Shown here piece after piece: positions 34,982-43,932 of a stretch of DNA of 64,000 bases; within the stretch, counting starts at the first letter, position 1, and the number at the start of each line of letters is the position of its first letter. This DNA is from Acidobacteriota bacterium (lineage in GTDB: Bacteria; Acidobacteriota; Terriglobia; Versatilivoradales; Versatilivoraceae): contig JAPPDF010000067.1 of NCBI GenBank assembly GCA_028875575.1, positions 1 to 64,000 on the forward strand, in the 5' to 3' direction. The notes below the pieces were generated by a model. That model was not told the origin of the DNA, searched no databases, and saw nothing but the letters and a program-made list of their open reading frames with translations. The position numbers and the translations under genes are program-made.

Positions 34982-37003
34982 TCAGTTGCCCGGAGAAAGC
35001 ACTTGGCTGACGGCCGATCCGCCTTCCGCGGGGTGGAGCACCATCATGGGGATTCGGGCCACGGGTATCGATGCTCCCATCTTTCCCTCCCAGATGGGCC
35101 GAAAGGGATCCTCCCCGGTCATCTTGCGATAGCGGTTCAGCCGGCCGGGTTGAACCGGACGCAGGTGGAACCGGAGCCACCGGGGAGTGGCCGTTGGGGG
35201 CGCGTCCGGACGAACCGCCAGCAGCAGGGTGACCACCTGGTCTTCCGCGGCAAAGACCTCCTTGCGGCCCTGTTCCTGGGGCAGTCCCAGCTCCGGCCCC
35301 ATATCGGCTCCCGGTAGCACCTCGACCCCCTCGGGGAGGTTGTCCACCGAGACCGCCAGGTCTCCGGCAAACCCCTCCTCCCGGCTGATAATGACGCTCA
35401 CCTTCTTGGCCTCGCCGGGATAGAGATTGACTCGATCCAGCTCGATCATCCAATCGAGCATTTCCCGGCCCAGAATGTTCAGAACCTCCGCCACCTCGAC
35501 CTCGCCCACGTGGGGCACCTGGGGACGCACCAGGAGCCGATAGCGGAATCCGGCCCCTCCCTTGCGGCGGGTCACATCCCGAACCCGGATCAGGTAGGAT
35601 CCGCTCTCCGGGAGGCTGAAGACCATCTTGGACTCTGCCGTCTTCCAGAACCACATGTTCTGGGAGGCCTGCCGCTTGTAAATATTGTTGACCAGTTCCC
35701 GGCCTGCCTCGTCGACGACCTCGATGCGCGGATTGAAGTAGGGGTAGTGGCGCTCGGGAGTCTCGATCTCGAAAGCCAGGTCCCCCGCCTCCTCCAATTC
35801 GAAACGGAAATGGTCCACGTCGGCGGGAAAGTCGATGGCTCCCTCGACAATGGAGGGAATGGCAACGGTGAGGGCCTGCCTGGCAGCGTCGTTGGGCTCC
35901 TGTTCCTGGACAATGGCGGCTGGGTCGGCGGCGGCAGGGCCGGTCGGACTCTCCTCGCCGCTCAGACCCATCAGGTCCCTCAACTGCTTTTCCAATACGG
36001 CCAGTGTCGCCTGGCGGGCCGATCCTCCCGATCGAGCCTGCAATCGGACCAGGCGGTCCGGCTCCAGCCTGCGGGTGAAGCCTCGCTCCTGCCATCGGTT
36101 CGCGGCCAGCTTGTCAAGGCCCCGGGCCCGGACCAGCGGAGGAAAGTCGGCGGGAGCACCGATCTGCAACTGGTAGGAGGCGCCCGGCTCCCCCTTGACT
36201 TCCAGGGTGTAGGAGCCGCCTTTCGCGAAGCGGTGGATCAACCTGGGCTTGTAGGCCGAGATGAACTTGTGGAAGACGGCGGTATTGGCGGCGCCCAGCT
36301 TCACCCGGCGCTCGGCATCGAACCAGCTCTGGCCGGGCCCGGAGAGTTCCAGAGAAAACCCCGGAGCCCTCCGTAGGTCCCCCCACAAACGCTGCACGCC
36401 TTCCACCACCTCGAAGGCCAACTCCTGGTCCTGATGGGCCTCGAACCGGTAGAAGTCGGCCTGGCCCTCTTCGGCAATCCGCCCGCTGAGGGCCGAGGGA
36501 ACGGCTATGGACTGAGCTTCCTTCGCAGTCCCATGCTCCTCGGCCGTCTCCTGGAGGGTGGGCATGGGAACCACCCAGAAGATCAGCTCGTTCGAGACGC
36601 CCTTGGACGAAATCAGCCTCAAGGCGTGGGGGCCCCTTTTGACTCCCGGGTCGATATTGACGGCCGCCACCACCCGTTGCCCCGGGATGTCCTTGACCTT
36701 GCGCCCCTCCTTCATCCTGGCCGAGCCGGGCTCCACCCGGACTACCCGACCCTGGATGGCGTCGGTGTCGGCCCAGAGAGCGTGGGCCCCCTCCAGGTTC
36801 CTTCCCAGGATCTCGATCTCCACGCTGCTCCCCGGCTGCCCGCCCAGAGGAAACATGTGGATGGCTTCAGGATCGGTGGGCTGGAGCCCGGCGGCGCCGG
36901 ATTCAGCCTGCGGAACTCCCGACAGGAGAAGCGCAATAACCGCACAACCCCAATATCCTGCCGCCTTTCGCCGGAATGCCACGGCTTCGCCTCGATGGAA
37001 CAC
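34982..37003 (-). CDS. Exported PPC-domain protein of PSD1 operon
   Basis: 673-residue exported protein. A signal peptide spans about residues 12-37. An N-terminal IPT/TIG-like domain (FPLGGQPGSSVEIEILGRNL) is followed by two bacterial pre-peptidase-type (PPC) beta domains, recognisable from GRIAEEGQADFYRFEAHQDQE near 170 and FPADVDHFRFELEEAGDL near 390. It has no catalytic motif. Proteins like this commonly lead PSD1/DUF1501 operons and may bind substrate or cell-surface polymer. A GTG at 36982 with GAGG upstream is an alternative start to the GTG at 37003. Confidence 0.8.
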   Translation of the reverse strand: MFHRGEAVAFRRKAAGYWGCAVIALLLSGVPQAESGAAGLQPTDPEAIHMFPLGGQPGSSVEIEILGRNLEGAHALWADTDAIQGRVVRVEPGSARMKEGRKVKDIPGQRVVAAVNIDPGVKRGPHALRLISSKGVSNELIFWVVPMPTLQETAEEHGTAKEAQSIAVPSALSGRIAEEGQADFYRFEAHQDQELAFEVVEGVQRLWGDLRRAPGFSLELSGPGQSWFDAERRVKLGAANTAVFHKFISAYKPRLIHRFAKGGSYTLEVKGEPGASYQLQIGAPADFPPLVRARGLDKLAANRWQERGFTRRLEPDRLVRLQARSGGSARQATLAVLEKQLRDLMGLSGEESPTGPAAADPAAIVQEQEPNDAARQALTVAIPSIVEGAIDFPADVDHFRFELEEAGDLAFEIETPERHYPYFNPRIEVVDEAGRELVNNIYKRQASQNMWFWKTAESKMVFSLPESGSYLIRVRDVTRRKGGAGFRYRLLVRPQVPHVGEVEVAEVLNILGREMLDWMIELDRVNLYPGEAKKVSVIISREEGFAGDLAVSVDNLPEGVEVLPGADMGPELGLPQEQGRKEVFAAEDQVVTLLLAVRPDAPPTATPRWLRFHLRPVQPGRLNRYRKMTGEDPFRPIWEGKMGASIPVARIPMMVLHPAEGGSAVSQVLSPGN

Positions 37004-37459
37004 GGATCTGGCGGAAGTATACCGGAGTGAGCCCCTCGTCTCAATCTTCGAGGATCATCCGGGAAGGGCTGCGAACGGTAAAAGAGATATTCACGACCGA
37101 GCAGGAAGAATGACCGCGCAGCAGTTCTCTTCGTCTGGGCATCGCCTGTGCGAGAACCCCGCACAGCATCTATTTCCACGATTTTCGTGAAACGCTCCGG
37201 CGCAGGCCGTCGCATCCGCCGGGCGGTCGCGGATTTGGCGTGGGTCGATGAGATCCTGCACGCCCTCCGGGCGTACATTCCGCCATAGCGGGGCCGTCAC
37301 TGCCAGGAAGGGAGGCTCTGGGGAAGGAGTTGACCTGGAAGGTTCTTGCGAGAACCAGGAGAGGAACTCAGCGATCCACTGAGTCGGGGAAAATCTCCCG
37401 TTGAGTTCAGCAGAGTTGATTGCTCGATAGCAAGAGGCTTGGGAACGTTCTGGACGGTC
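37004..37459. other. Intergenic region with duplicated flank
   Basis: No gene is recognised. A 33-codon + strand frame near 37187-37288 has no ribosome binding site or family match. From about 37406 to 37510 the DNA resembles 38971-39075 (TTCAGCAGAGTTGATTGCT against TTCAGCAAAGTTGATTGCT and more), which is the 3' flank of the neighbouring thioredoxin gene, so this region is part of a segmental duplication. Confidence 0.4.
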
Positions 37460-38740
37460 CTAACCTGGCCTCAACGAGCGAAGGTCTTCCAATGTAATCT
37501 CGACATCAAGCCCCTTGGTGTTTCCGAATTCCTCAAGGTGGTCCACCGCCTTCTCGATCAGGGAAGTGACGGGAGGGAACAGGGCGGGCAGTCGGGATAG
37601 AATCTTGCCGTCCTCGCCGACCAGCACGTAGCTCGGATAGCCCTCGATGCGCAAGACACGCTCAAAGTCGCTCCCCTTGCCTGCATGCCAGTTCGTCCAA
37701 GGCATCGGTTCATCCTCGATAAACCGGGTCACGGTCCCAAGATCTTCGTCCCCGCTGATCGCGACGATGGCAAACCGATCGGCCGGCAGCTTGGCAACCA
37801 GTTCCCGAAGCTTGGGAAAGGCTTCGACGCACGGCCCGCACCAGGTTGCCCAAAAATCGAGCAGCACGATGCGGCCGCGATAGTCCGACAGTCGTTCCTC
37901 GACGCCGTCGAGCCGCCTGCCCGTCACGTCCGGCAGCACGGCGCCCACGGTCCCTTGGCGCAGGCTGCGAAGCAACTCCGCCTCCGCCTCGTTCAGCGTT
38001 TGAGGAGTTGCGGTGCCGCCACGGTCCAATCCCAGGAACTTCTCCGCCTCCACGCCGGCGCTCAATCCGGTGGCCACCTCGATCGCCCGCTGACGCAGGA
38101 CCTCCCGATCATCGGCCGACAGCACCAACTGCTGGTTGGCGGCACGCATCATTCCGGCTGCCACGTAATACTTGCCGTTGGCACGCAATACGGGGTCTTC
38201 CGCCTCGGACGCCATTTCCTCGAAGAACTTTGCAACTTGCGGCCCGTAAGGAGTCTGAGAGTAATAGATCTCGCTCAGCACCCGAGGCCACTCCTGGTAG
38301 TCGGGTGCGTAGGCGAGGAGAGCCTTCGCGCCGATGTAGAAGTACCGGCCGGATTCTTCGAGGGCATTCATCGGCCTCACGAGAAACTCCGCCGCTTCCA
38401 TTGTCTTGTCATGGGTACCGCCCAATTTCAGGATGGCGGTGGCTGCAGCTAAAGCAGGATCGAAGTCAGGGGGCTTTGGAAGACCATCTCTCATTTCACG
38501 AGGCGACCTGCCCTGCTGAGCGCCCTTCCTGTAATGCTCCCGACTGTCTTTCTGCCAGGCGCGCTCCTGGTCGAGGAACTCTTGCACCACGGCCCAGTCC
38601 GCCCCGATCTCAGGTGGCTCAGCATCCGGAGCGACTGCGCGCTGGCACGACCCCATCGGAGTCACCAGCGCCGCCGCAACAAGGATCCAACCGAGCGAAC
38701 GCCATCGAAGCGTGCGTGGGGCGCTGATCTCGTTTTCCAT
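37460..38740 (-). CDS. Thioredoxin-fold lipoprotein (TlpA-like)
   Basis: 426-residue protein. A signal peptide with a cysteine at the lipobox (ALVTPMGSCQRA) suggests a membrane-anchored lipoprotein. Residues 45-260 form a helical region with no family I recognise. The C-terminal third is a TlpA/ResA-like thioredoxin domain with the WCGPC active site in LLDFWATWCGPCVEAFPK, so it probably reduces or exchanges periplasmic disulfides. The ATG at 38740 follows AAAGG; an upstream ATG would add nine residues before the signal. The thioredoxin domain is nearly identical in DNA to that of the next gene, although the N-terminal parts are unrelated. Confidence 0.82.
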   Translation of the reverse strand: MENEISAPRTLRWRSLGWILVAAALVTPMGSCQRAVAPDAEPPEIGADWAVVQEFLDQERAWQKDSREHYRKGAQQGRSPREMRDGLPKPPDFDPALAAATAILKLGGTHDKTMEAAEFLVRPMNALEESGRYFYIGAKALLAYAPDYQEWPRVLSEIYYSQTPYGPQVAKFFEEMASEAEDPVLRANGKYYVAAGMMRAANQQLVLSADDREVLRQRAIEVATGLSAGVEAEKFLGLDRGGTATPQTLNEAEAELLRSLRQGTVGAVLPDVTGRRLDGVEERLSDYRGRIVLLDFWATWCGPCVEAFPKLRELVAKLPADRFAIVAISGDEDLGTVTRFIEDEPMPWTNWHAGKGSDFERVLRIEGYPSYVLVGEDGKILSRLPALFPPVTSLIEKAVDHLEEFGNTKGLDVEITLEDLRSLRPG

Positions 38741-39052
38741 CGCGTGGCCTTTCAGGTGAACGGGCATGAATAGGGGACGTTGTTCAATTACTGGAATTAC
38801 TTCGATCGGCCGCTGTTGAATTGCTTTGATTCAGTAACGTCTCCTACTGGCTCTTTACAGGTTATTCCAGTAATTCAAAAACGTCCCCAGCGCTCAAGGT
38901 TTATGCCCCTTCGCTGCGGCAGCGATTGAGTGCGTGCCTCAATGCGGCACTTGAAGGGTCCATTGCCGATTTCAGCAAAGTTGATTGCTTCAGGGCGAAG
39001 GGCATGTGAACGTCTCGGCGGCGTCAATCCGGATGGGTGGAGCGAAGGTCTT
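38741..39052. other. Intergenic region with ECF sigma echo
   Basis: No intact gene. 38923-38954 matches 27 of 32 bases with 40380-40411, part of the ECF sigma factor remnant, and in the minus strand it reads KCRIEARTQS, like KRRIDARARS in that remnant. The segment after it, 38971-39052, resembles the DNA before 37460. Together these suggest that a sigma-thioredoxin unit was duplicated and decayed. Confidence 0.4.
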
Positions 39053-40198
39053 TCAATTCAGACTCGCCATGAAGTCCCGGGTGCTTCCGGATTTACCCAG
39101 CTGTTCCACCACCTTCTCAATCAGGGAAATGAACCGGGAGTCCATTGCGCCGGTTCGGGTCAAGATGGTGCCGTTCTCGTCGGCCAGCACGTAGGTAGGA
39201 TAGGATCTGGTACCCAGTAAACGCCCGAGGACACTCTCCTTGCCCGCGTGCCAGTTCGTCCAAGGCATGGGTTCATCCTGAATAAACCTGGTCACGGTCC
39301 CAAGCTCTTCGTCCGCGCTGATCGCGACGAGAGCGAACTGGTCCGCCGGCAGCTCGGCAACCAGTTCCCGAAGCTTCGGCAGATGTGCGATGCACGGCCC
39401 GCACCAGGTTGCCCAGAAATTGAGCAGCACGATGCGGCCCCGATAGTCCGACAGTGCTTCCTCGATTCCGTCGATCCGCCTGCCCTTCACGTCCGGCAAC
39501 GTGCGGGGCCGTAGACTGCGAAACACCTCCGCCTCCGTGCCTGCCAATGCTTGAGATATCGGAGTGGCGGCGGCGTAGACCTGCATGATCTTCTCCTCCT
39601 TCCATGCAAGGTCATCGATCTTGTAATCTGCCGGAATTTTGAAGACCGATGGTTCAGGCTCGGCGAACCGGATGTCGTAGAGTTCTCTGACTTGCCTTCC
39701 TCGACCGAACTTGGTCTCCGTTTTGACCCTCAGGTTGGCCTCTCTCGCCACCCAAACTTTGCCGGCAGACTCCTCTGAATTGCCCGGGGACAAGACAGGC
39801 ATTGCCAGGCAATCGAGCCCCGCAATAACTCCCTCGTCAACTGCCCTGTCAGGTCTTAACACAAAAGGGCGGAACGGTCCTGGCCGGACTTGTTTCAGGG
39901 TTGCTTCCTTGAGACGGTGGTTCAACACATAGGTTCTTCGAGTCGAGGAATCCATGAGAGTCGATCCATGTGTTGTTGGATTTTTTCCTTTGACTCGCGC
40001 CATGGTATCCAGCACCGAACCGGAGGAGGAACGGAAGTAGGTGCCCTCTTCCCGCATGACCTCCATTTCGCTTCCATCGGACTGAATGAGGTAGTGAACG
40101 CTTCGCTGCTTGGCGATTACGGGCACGAATTGAGCCCGCAGCTCGGTCGCCCAGCAGAACACAAATACCAGGCAAGTGACCAAAGTGGTGATTTTCAT
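39053..40198 (-). CDS. LolA-like and thioredoxin fusion protein
   Basis: 381-residue exported protein (signal peptide about residues 1-22). Residues 30-205 resemble the separate 212-residue protein at 43.2 kb: both have a repeated-turn beta structure ending in PADYKI/PEDYTI, similar to LolA or MucB-type lipid-binding folds. Residues 235-381 are a TlpA-like thioredoxin domain with WCGPC in LLNFWATWCGPCIAHL. The ATG follows GAGAGGTG. The fusion of an envelope sensor-like domain to a redox domain is unusual. The exact ligand is unknown; LolA resemblance is by fold-like pattern, not close identity. Confidence 0.72.
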   Translation of the reverse strand: MKITTLVTCLVFVFCWATELRAQFVPVIAKQRSVHYLIQSDGSEMEVMREEGTYFRSSSGSVLDTMARVKGKNPTTHGSTLMDSSTRRTYVLNHRLKEATLKQVRPGPFRPFVLRPDRAVDEGVIAGLDCLAMPVLSPGNSEESAGKVWVAREANLRVKTETKFGRGRQVRELYDIRFAEPEPSVFKIPADYKIDDLAWKEEKIMQVYAAATPISQALAGTEAEVFRSLRPRTLPDVKGRRIDGIEEALSDYRGRIVLLNFWATWCGPCIAHLPKLRELVAELPADQFALVAISADEELGTVTRFIQDEPMPWTNWHAGKESVLGRLLGTRSYPTYVLADENGTILTRTGAMDSRFISLIEKVVEQLGKSGSTRDFMASLN

Positions 40199-40349
40199 GC
40201 AACACCTCTCTTTCTCTCGCTAACACTACCAGGCTGAGTGAATCGCCGGCGGTTGTGACTCGAACTTGGCTCCGAGTCCGCTTTTTGCCCCTATACCCCT
40301 ATAAACAGTCGAAACGGCGATGGATTACAATTTTTTTCGGAACGGCCCT

Positions 40350-40575
40350 TCAGGACTGTCTGAAGCCCTGCGACGAAATCGATCGAGCGCGTGCATCAAT
40401 GCGGCGTTTGAGCAGTGCGATGGCACGGTTCATGCGGACGCGACATTGCTGCGGGAGACAAGAAGGCGTCGTGAATTTTCCTTGTTCGAGAATCCCTGGT
40501 ACAGACGCAGCTTGACGACCTGGCGGTAGGTTCCTGGCAGCAGATCGATCATCTCCCTTCGGAATGTCACCACAC
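40350..40575 (-). pseudogene. ECF sigma factor remnant (region 4)
   Basis: Two adjoining frames together encode sigma region 4: REMIDLLPGTYRQVVKLRLYQGFSNKE in one frame, running to VASA and a TGA at 40430-40432, and RMNRAIALLKRRIDARARS in the next frame after a shift near 40435. This is the helix-turn-helix and C-terminal helix of an ECF sigma factor, with region 2 absent. It starts within the last codons of the BlaR1-type gene. A degraded echo occurs near 38.9 kb. It is a disabled regulator of the neighbouring genes. Confidence 0.6.
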
Positions 40576-40577
40576 GG

Positions 40578-42701
40578 TCATCCTGTCCCCGGGGGATCAA
40601 GAACGAACTTGATGGTGATGGTGGTAACCACCTCGACCAATTCTCCCTGACGGAGGGTCGGTTTGTACTTCCACTGTTTCACGGCGTCTACAACCGAAGC
40701 AGCCACATGACCGTAAAGTCTCGGTTCTCCATCGATTGTCCTCAGGGCTTGGACTGAACCGTCTTTCCCAATGCTGGCTTCGAGCACCAGCAACCCTTCG
40801 ATTCCGATAGAGAACGCCCCGGATGGACAGGGCGGTTCCAACCGGTACAGGATCTTCTTCCGCTGCTCGTCCTCGTTGACCCGAACTCGCTCCGACGATG
40901 GTTGTGTGTCAAACGCGGACGGCGATTCAAATTCCAGGGCATGCGATGGAATCCGGCGCGGAGGCGCAGGGGTCGGAAACTTCGCCGGCACGGTTCCCCA
41001 GGTATCGCCGTCTGCGAACTGAACACCCAACACGCCAACCGTGAATTCCTCGGGAATCTCTTCTATCGGGAAGTAGATCACGTATGGATGAAACACACGA
41101 TTGTCCGGGTCCGAGCGTAGCCAATTTTGAGGAGGGAAGTGTCTAAATGGGCCACGAAGGAATCTTTGGGCACGTTTTCCAGGCATACGGTCGGTCGAGA
41201 ACGATCCGTGGGGTTCCATGTCAAGCTGATACATCTCGGCGTGCACTGTACGCCGGAGGGGGGCATGGCGGAACTTCAACCGTACAGCAGTGATCTTCCT
41301 GGCCGTTCGACTGGATAAGCTGACACGCGGCAGGAGCAGGTAGACGCCTACCTGCTCGACCTTCATCGCCCTCAAACCGGCATCGGTGATGAGAATCGGA
41401 CTGCCTGGCGAATTTAGAAACGCTATCGGTAATTCCGGACTCTGCTCGATTTGCTGCAAGGTGATAGTGGGAGGAGGAGATCCTATCCGGTTGTTACGCA
41501 TGGATTCATCGACCAGCGGTCCGCATTCGCTGCCGGACATGCGCACCACCGCACTCACGTCTTTCGGAATCCCTTCCCGACTGGTTTGGATCCGTGGTGA
41601 GTATCTATTGGTCGCACCGCTCCAGGCCGCGTAGGCATCACGGTTCACAAAACCCGCACCCAAGGAAAAGACGGCCAGCCCCCCCACCAGTCCAATGATC
41701 AAGGCGCGTTCCGGGGTGCCGAGCTTTCTCGGTGGCTCGGTGGAAAGGAGATGTTTCATCCGTCTTTTGAGGCTTGCGCCGCCAATGGAAGAAATCCCAA
41801 CCAGCCGCTGTTCCACGCAGGCCCTGGCAACCTTTAAAACTCCCGAGACATAGGTCTCCGGAGATTTCCCAAGCCGTACGACTTCCTCATCGCAGGCTCG
41901 CTCCCTCTCCTCGAACAACTTCCGGTCGATGAGCCAGGCAAGAGGATAAAACCACAACAAAACCGTAATCGCCTTCTGCAGCACTACAGCCAGGTTGTCC
42001 CTGCGCTCCACGTGTAGCAGTTCGTGGAGCATGACCGCTTCCAGTTCCTCGTCGCTCAAGCGGCTTGCGGCGGCTTCGGGCAACAAGACCGTAGGTCTCC
42101 GAATTCCCCAAAGTCCTGCCACGGTGACTTTGTCCGAAACGAGGATATCGACGTCCCGATTCAACAGAAGCCAGGAGCGGACTCGCTTCAGGACCTGCGT
42201 TTCTCTGGAAGAGACGAGCGCAAAGCGGGTCTTGACGGCCCAGGCCAGGCTCAAAGAGCCCCTCGCCCAACGAAAAGCAAAGAATACGAACCCCGCCAGC
42301 CAAGTCAGCGTGAGCGCGCAATACAGTTCGTTGTGGTCTTCAGCGGACACGGGCTGACCGGCAATGGGCTGGCCCAGCAGCAAGGGCTTGAGGATTTCAT
42401 AAGCGGGTCTTCCCGGGTCGATGGCTTGAGCCCCATGGGTTGACTGTTCCGGGAGTGGAGGAGAAAGGGATGGTGCCGCGGAAGGAATTTCCGATACCAG
42501 CCATGCCAACAGGACCGAGGGAACGAGCAGCTTGAACGCGGCCAGCAGCCAGAACCAGTAACGGGTACTTGCCGGCGCCCGCTTGAGCAACCGGACACCC
42601 AATGCCAGCAATCCGACGAAGAGAGTTGCCTCCCAAAGGTGGACCAAGACATTGGGCCACAGCCAGGAAGACAACTCTGCCAGCCACGGGTGCGTGTTCA
42701 T
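40578..42701 (-). CDS. M56/BlaR1-type sensor peptidase with TonB C-terminus
   Basis: 707-residue membrane protein. Four hydrophobic helices surround a cytoplasmic zinc-peptidase domain with HELLH at 226-230 and ERERACDEEVV at 265-275, the M56/BlaR1 catalytic pattern. Residues about 360-620 are an extracytoplasmic region with no penicillin-binding-domain motifs (no SxxK/KTG), so the ligand is unlikely to be a beta-lactam. The C-terminus (about 620-700) is a TonB-type domain. The protein probably senses an envelope signal and cleaves the BlaI-like repressor encoded 44 bases upstream. The gene is followed directly by the ECF sigma remnant. Confidence 0.85.
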   Translation of the reverse strand: MNTHPWLAELSSWLWPNVLVHLWEATLFVGLLALGVRLLKRAPASTRYWFWLLAAFKLLVPSVLLAWLVSEIPSAAPSLSPPLPEQSTHGAQAIDPGRPAYEILKPLLLGQPIAGQPVSAEDHNELYCALTLTWLAGFVFFAFRWARGSLSLAWAVKTRFALVSSRETQVLKRVRSWLLLNRDVDILVSDKVTVAGLWGIRRPTVLLPEAAASRLSDEELEAVMLHELLHVERRDNLAVVLQKAITVLLWFYPLAWLIDRKLFEERERACDEEVVRLGKSPETYVSGVLKVARACVEQRLVGISSIGGASLKRRMKHLLSTEPPRKLGTPERALIIGLVGGLAVFSLGAGFVNRDAYAAWSGATNRYSPRIQTSREGIPKDVSAVVRMSGSECGPLVDESMRNNRIGSPPPTITLQQIEQSPELPIAFLNSPGSPILITDAGLRAMKVEQVGVYLLLPRVSLSSRTARKITAVRLKFRHAPLRRTVHAEMYQLDMEPHGSFSTDRMPGKRAQRFLRGPFRHFPPQNWLRSDPDNRVFHPYVIYFPIEEIPEEFTVGVLGVQFADGDTWGTVPAKFPTPAPPRRIPSHALEFESPSAFDTQPSSERVRVNEDEQRKKILYRLEPPCPSGAFSIGIEGLLVLEASIGKDGSVQALRTIDGEPRLYGHVAASVVDAVKQWKYKPTLRQGELVEVVTTITIKFVLDPPGTG

Positions 42702-42745
42702 GGGAGATAGCGCTCCTCACTTCCTCGCAGGCTCCTGCCCGGAAC

Positions 42746-43165
42746 TCACTCGGGTTTCGGATCCAAGTCAGTGGTCCCCGCTCGGCGGGTCTTTCTTTCC
42801 TTGAGGATCCCTTCCAGTTCCCTCAGGTCTTCCAGCGTCAGTTTGCCCGTGTCGGCCAGATGTGACATCACCGGTAGAGGTGAACCGCTGAACATCTCCA
42901 GAAAATCGTGCACCAAACGGCGGTAGGCCTGCCTTCGGGTGATGACCGGGACAAAGACATAAGCGTTCCCGATCTTTCGCTGTTTTCGCAGGGCTCCTTT
43001 TGCCTCCAGGCGAAAGACCAGCGTTTGGACGGTCGTATAAGCGAGCTTTTTGCTAACAGGCAGCTCCTCCAGAATCTCCCTGATGGACGCCCTGCCGAGT
43101 TTCCAGAGCGCTTCCATCGCCTTGAGTTCAAGAGGCGAGAGTTTGATATGGTTCCCCTTTGTCAA
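42746..43165 (-). CDS. BlaI/MecI/CopY-family transcriptional repressor
   Basis: 139-residue winged-helix repressor of the BlaI/MecI family. ELKAMEALWKLGRASIREILEELP and LAYTTVQTLVFRLEAKGAL are the typical DNA-binding helices, and residues 75-125 form the dimerisation part. The TTG start at 43165 lies five to six bases after a perfect AAAGGAGGTG; the frame is open upstream, but without such a signal. It is encoded between a LolA-like gene and the BlaR1-like sensor, and a partly palindromic site over the promoter of this group fits its operator. It is probably inactivated by proteolysis when the sensor is triggered. Confidence 0.9.
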   Translation of the reverse strand: MTKGNHIKLSPLELKAMEALWKLGRASIREILEELPVSKKLAYTTVQTLVFRLEAKGALRKQRKIGNAYVFVPVITRRQAYRRLVHDFLEMFSGSPLPVMSHLADTGKLTLEDLRELEGILKERKTRRAGTTDLDPKPE

Positions 43166-43178
43166 GAAGACACCTCCT

Positions 43179-43817
43179 TTACCTCTTATTGCCGAGAACA
43201 GGACTGGTATTGGTGATCGTGTAGTCCTCCGGAATCGCAAAAACCGACGCACTCGGTTCCCCCTGCCGGAAATCAAAGAATTCCCTGATCAGGCGGGCTC
43301 CACCAGGAAAGGTGAAGTCAGACTTGACAATTAATTGCAGGTCCTCGGAAAACCAGGACCCACCGGGGGACAATTGGCCATTCACCAAGACCGGTTTGCC
43401 CACGCACTCCACACCATTGATGACTCGCCTGCCCAAGGGTTCCGATCCTGGTGGAACCCTGAAGGGAGAGGGCAGCAGCGGAAGCGGCAACTGTCTCATG
43501 AGCCGCGCCGTCTTCCGATCGTGATTGATGAGATACACGTTGCCGGTGGCGGCATCCTTGAAGTGTGCCCGTCCGGTTGGCTGCCCATCCTCGACGTTGA
43601 TCCGGGTCCTCATCTCCGAACCTGAGGACGCACGAAACAGTACACCGACGGACTCTTCCAGCAGTTCCTCCGAACCATCCGGTAGCGTTCGATAGGTGAG
43701 CTCTTTGAATTGAGCTGTCAAGGGGAGCCACTGCCCTTGCAGCAACAGGGGAAGGGTCAATGCGAGAACAAGTGTGGCGCAAAACGACAGATATCTGCTC
43801 GTTGTCTTTCCGTTCAT
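43179..43817 (-). CDS. Exported LolA-like protein
   Basis: 212-residue protein with a signal peptide (about residues 1-30). The rest is beta-rich, with GVLFRASSGSEMRTRINV, GNVYLINHDRKTARLM and IREFFDFRQGEPSASVFAIPEDYTI, and is homologous in order and length to the first half of the fusion protein at 39.1 kb. I chose ATG at 43817 after GGAGGTG; the frame upstream to 43898 is unrelated. It is the first gene of the BlaI/BlaR1 group, about 110 bases behind a good promoter. It may bind lipid or a lipoprotein; that is inferred from the fold pattern only. Confidence 0.7.
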   Translation of the reverse strand: MNGKTTSRYLSFCATLVLALTLPLLLQGQWLPLTAQFKELTYRTLPDGSEELLEESVGVLFRASSGSEMRTRINVEDGQPTGRAHFKDAATGNVYLINHDRKTARLMRQLPLPLLPSPFRVPPGSEPLGRRVINGVECVGKPVLVNGQLSPGGSWFSEDLQLIVKSDFTFPGGARLIREFFDFRQGEPSASVFAIPEDYTITNTSPVLGNKR

Positions 43818-43932
43818 TGTGTCACCTCCAAAGGATCTGACGTCCCTGATAGAGTGCGATCCATAGCCACAACATCGGTCGAAGGGAAAACCGTTCATTC
43901 AAAGCAAGCAACTTTTCTACAGAGATAAAGTA

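Noticed and set aside
37091-37300. Small frames between the PPC gene and the thioredoxin lipoprotein
   Set aside because: No SD or family resemblance in either strand; likely chance frames in duplicated intergenic DNA.
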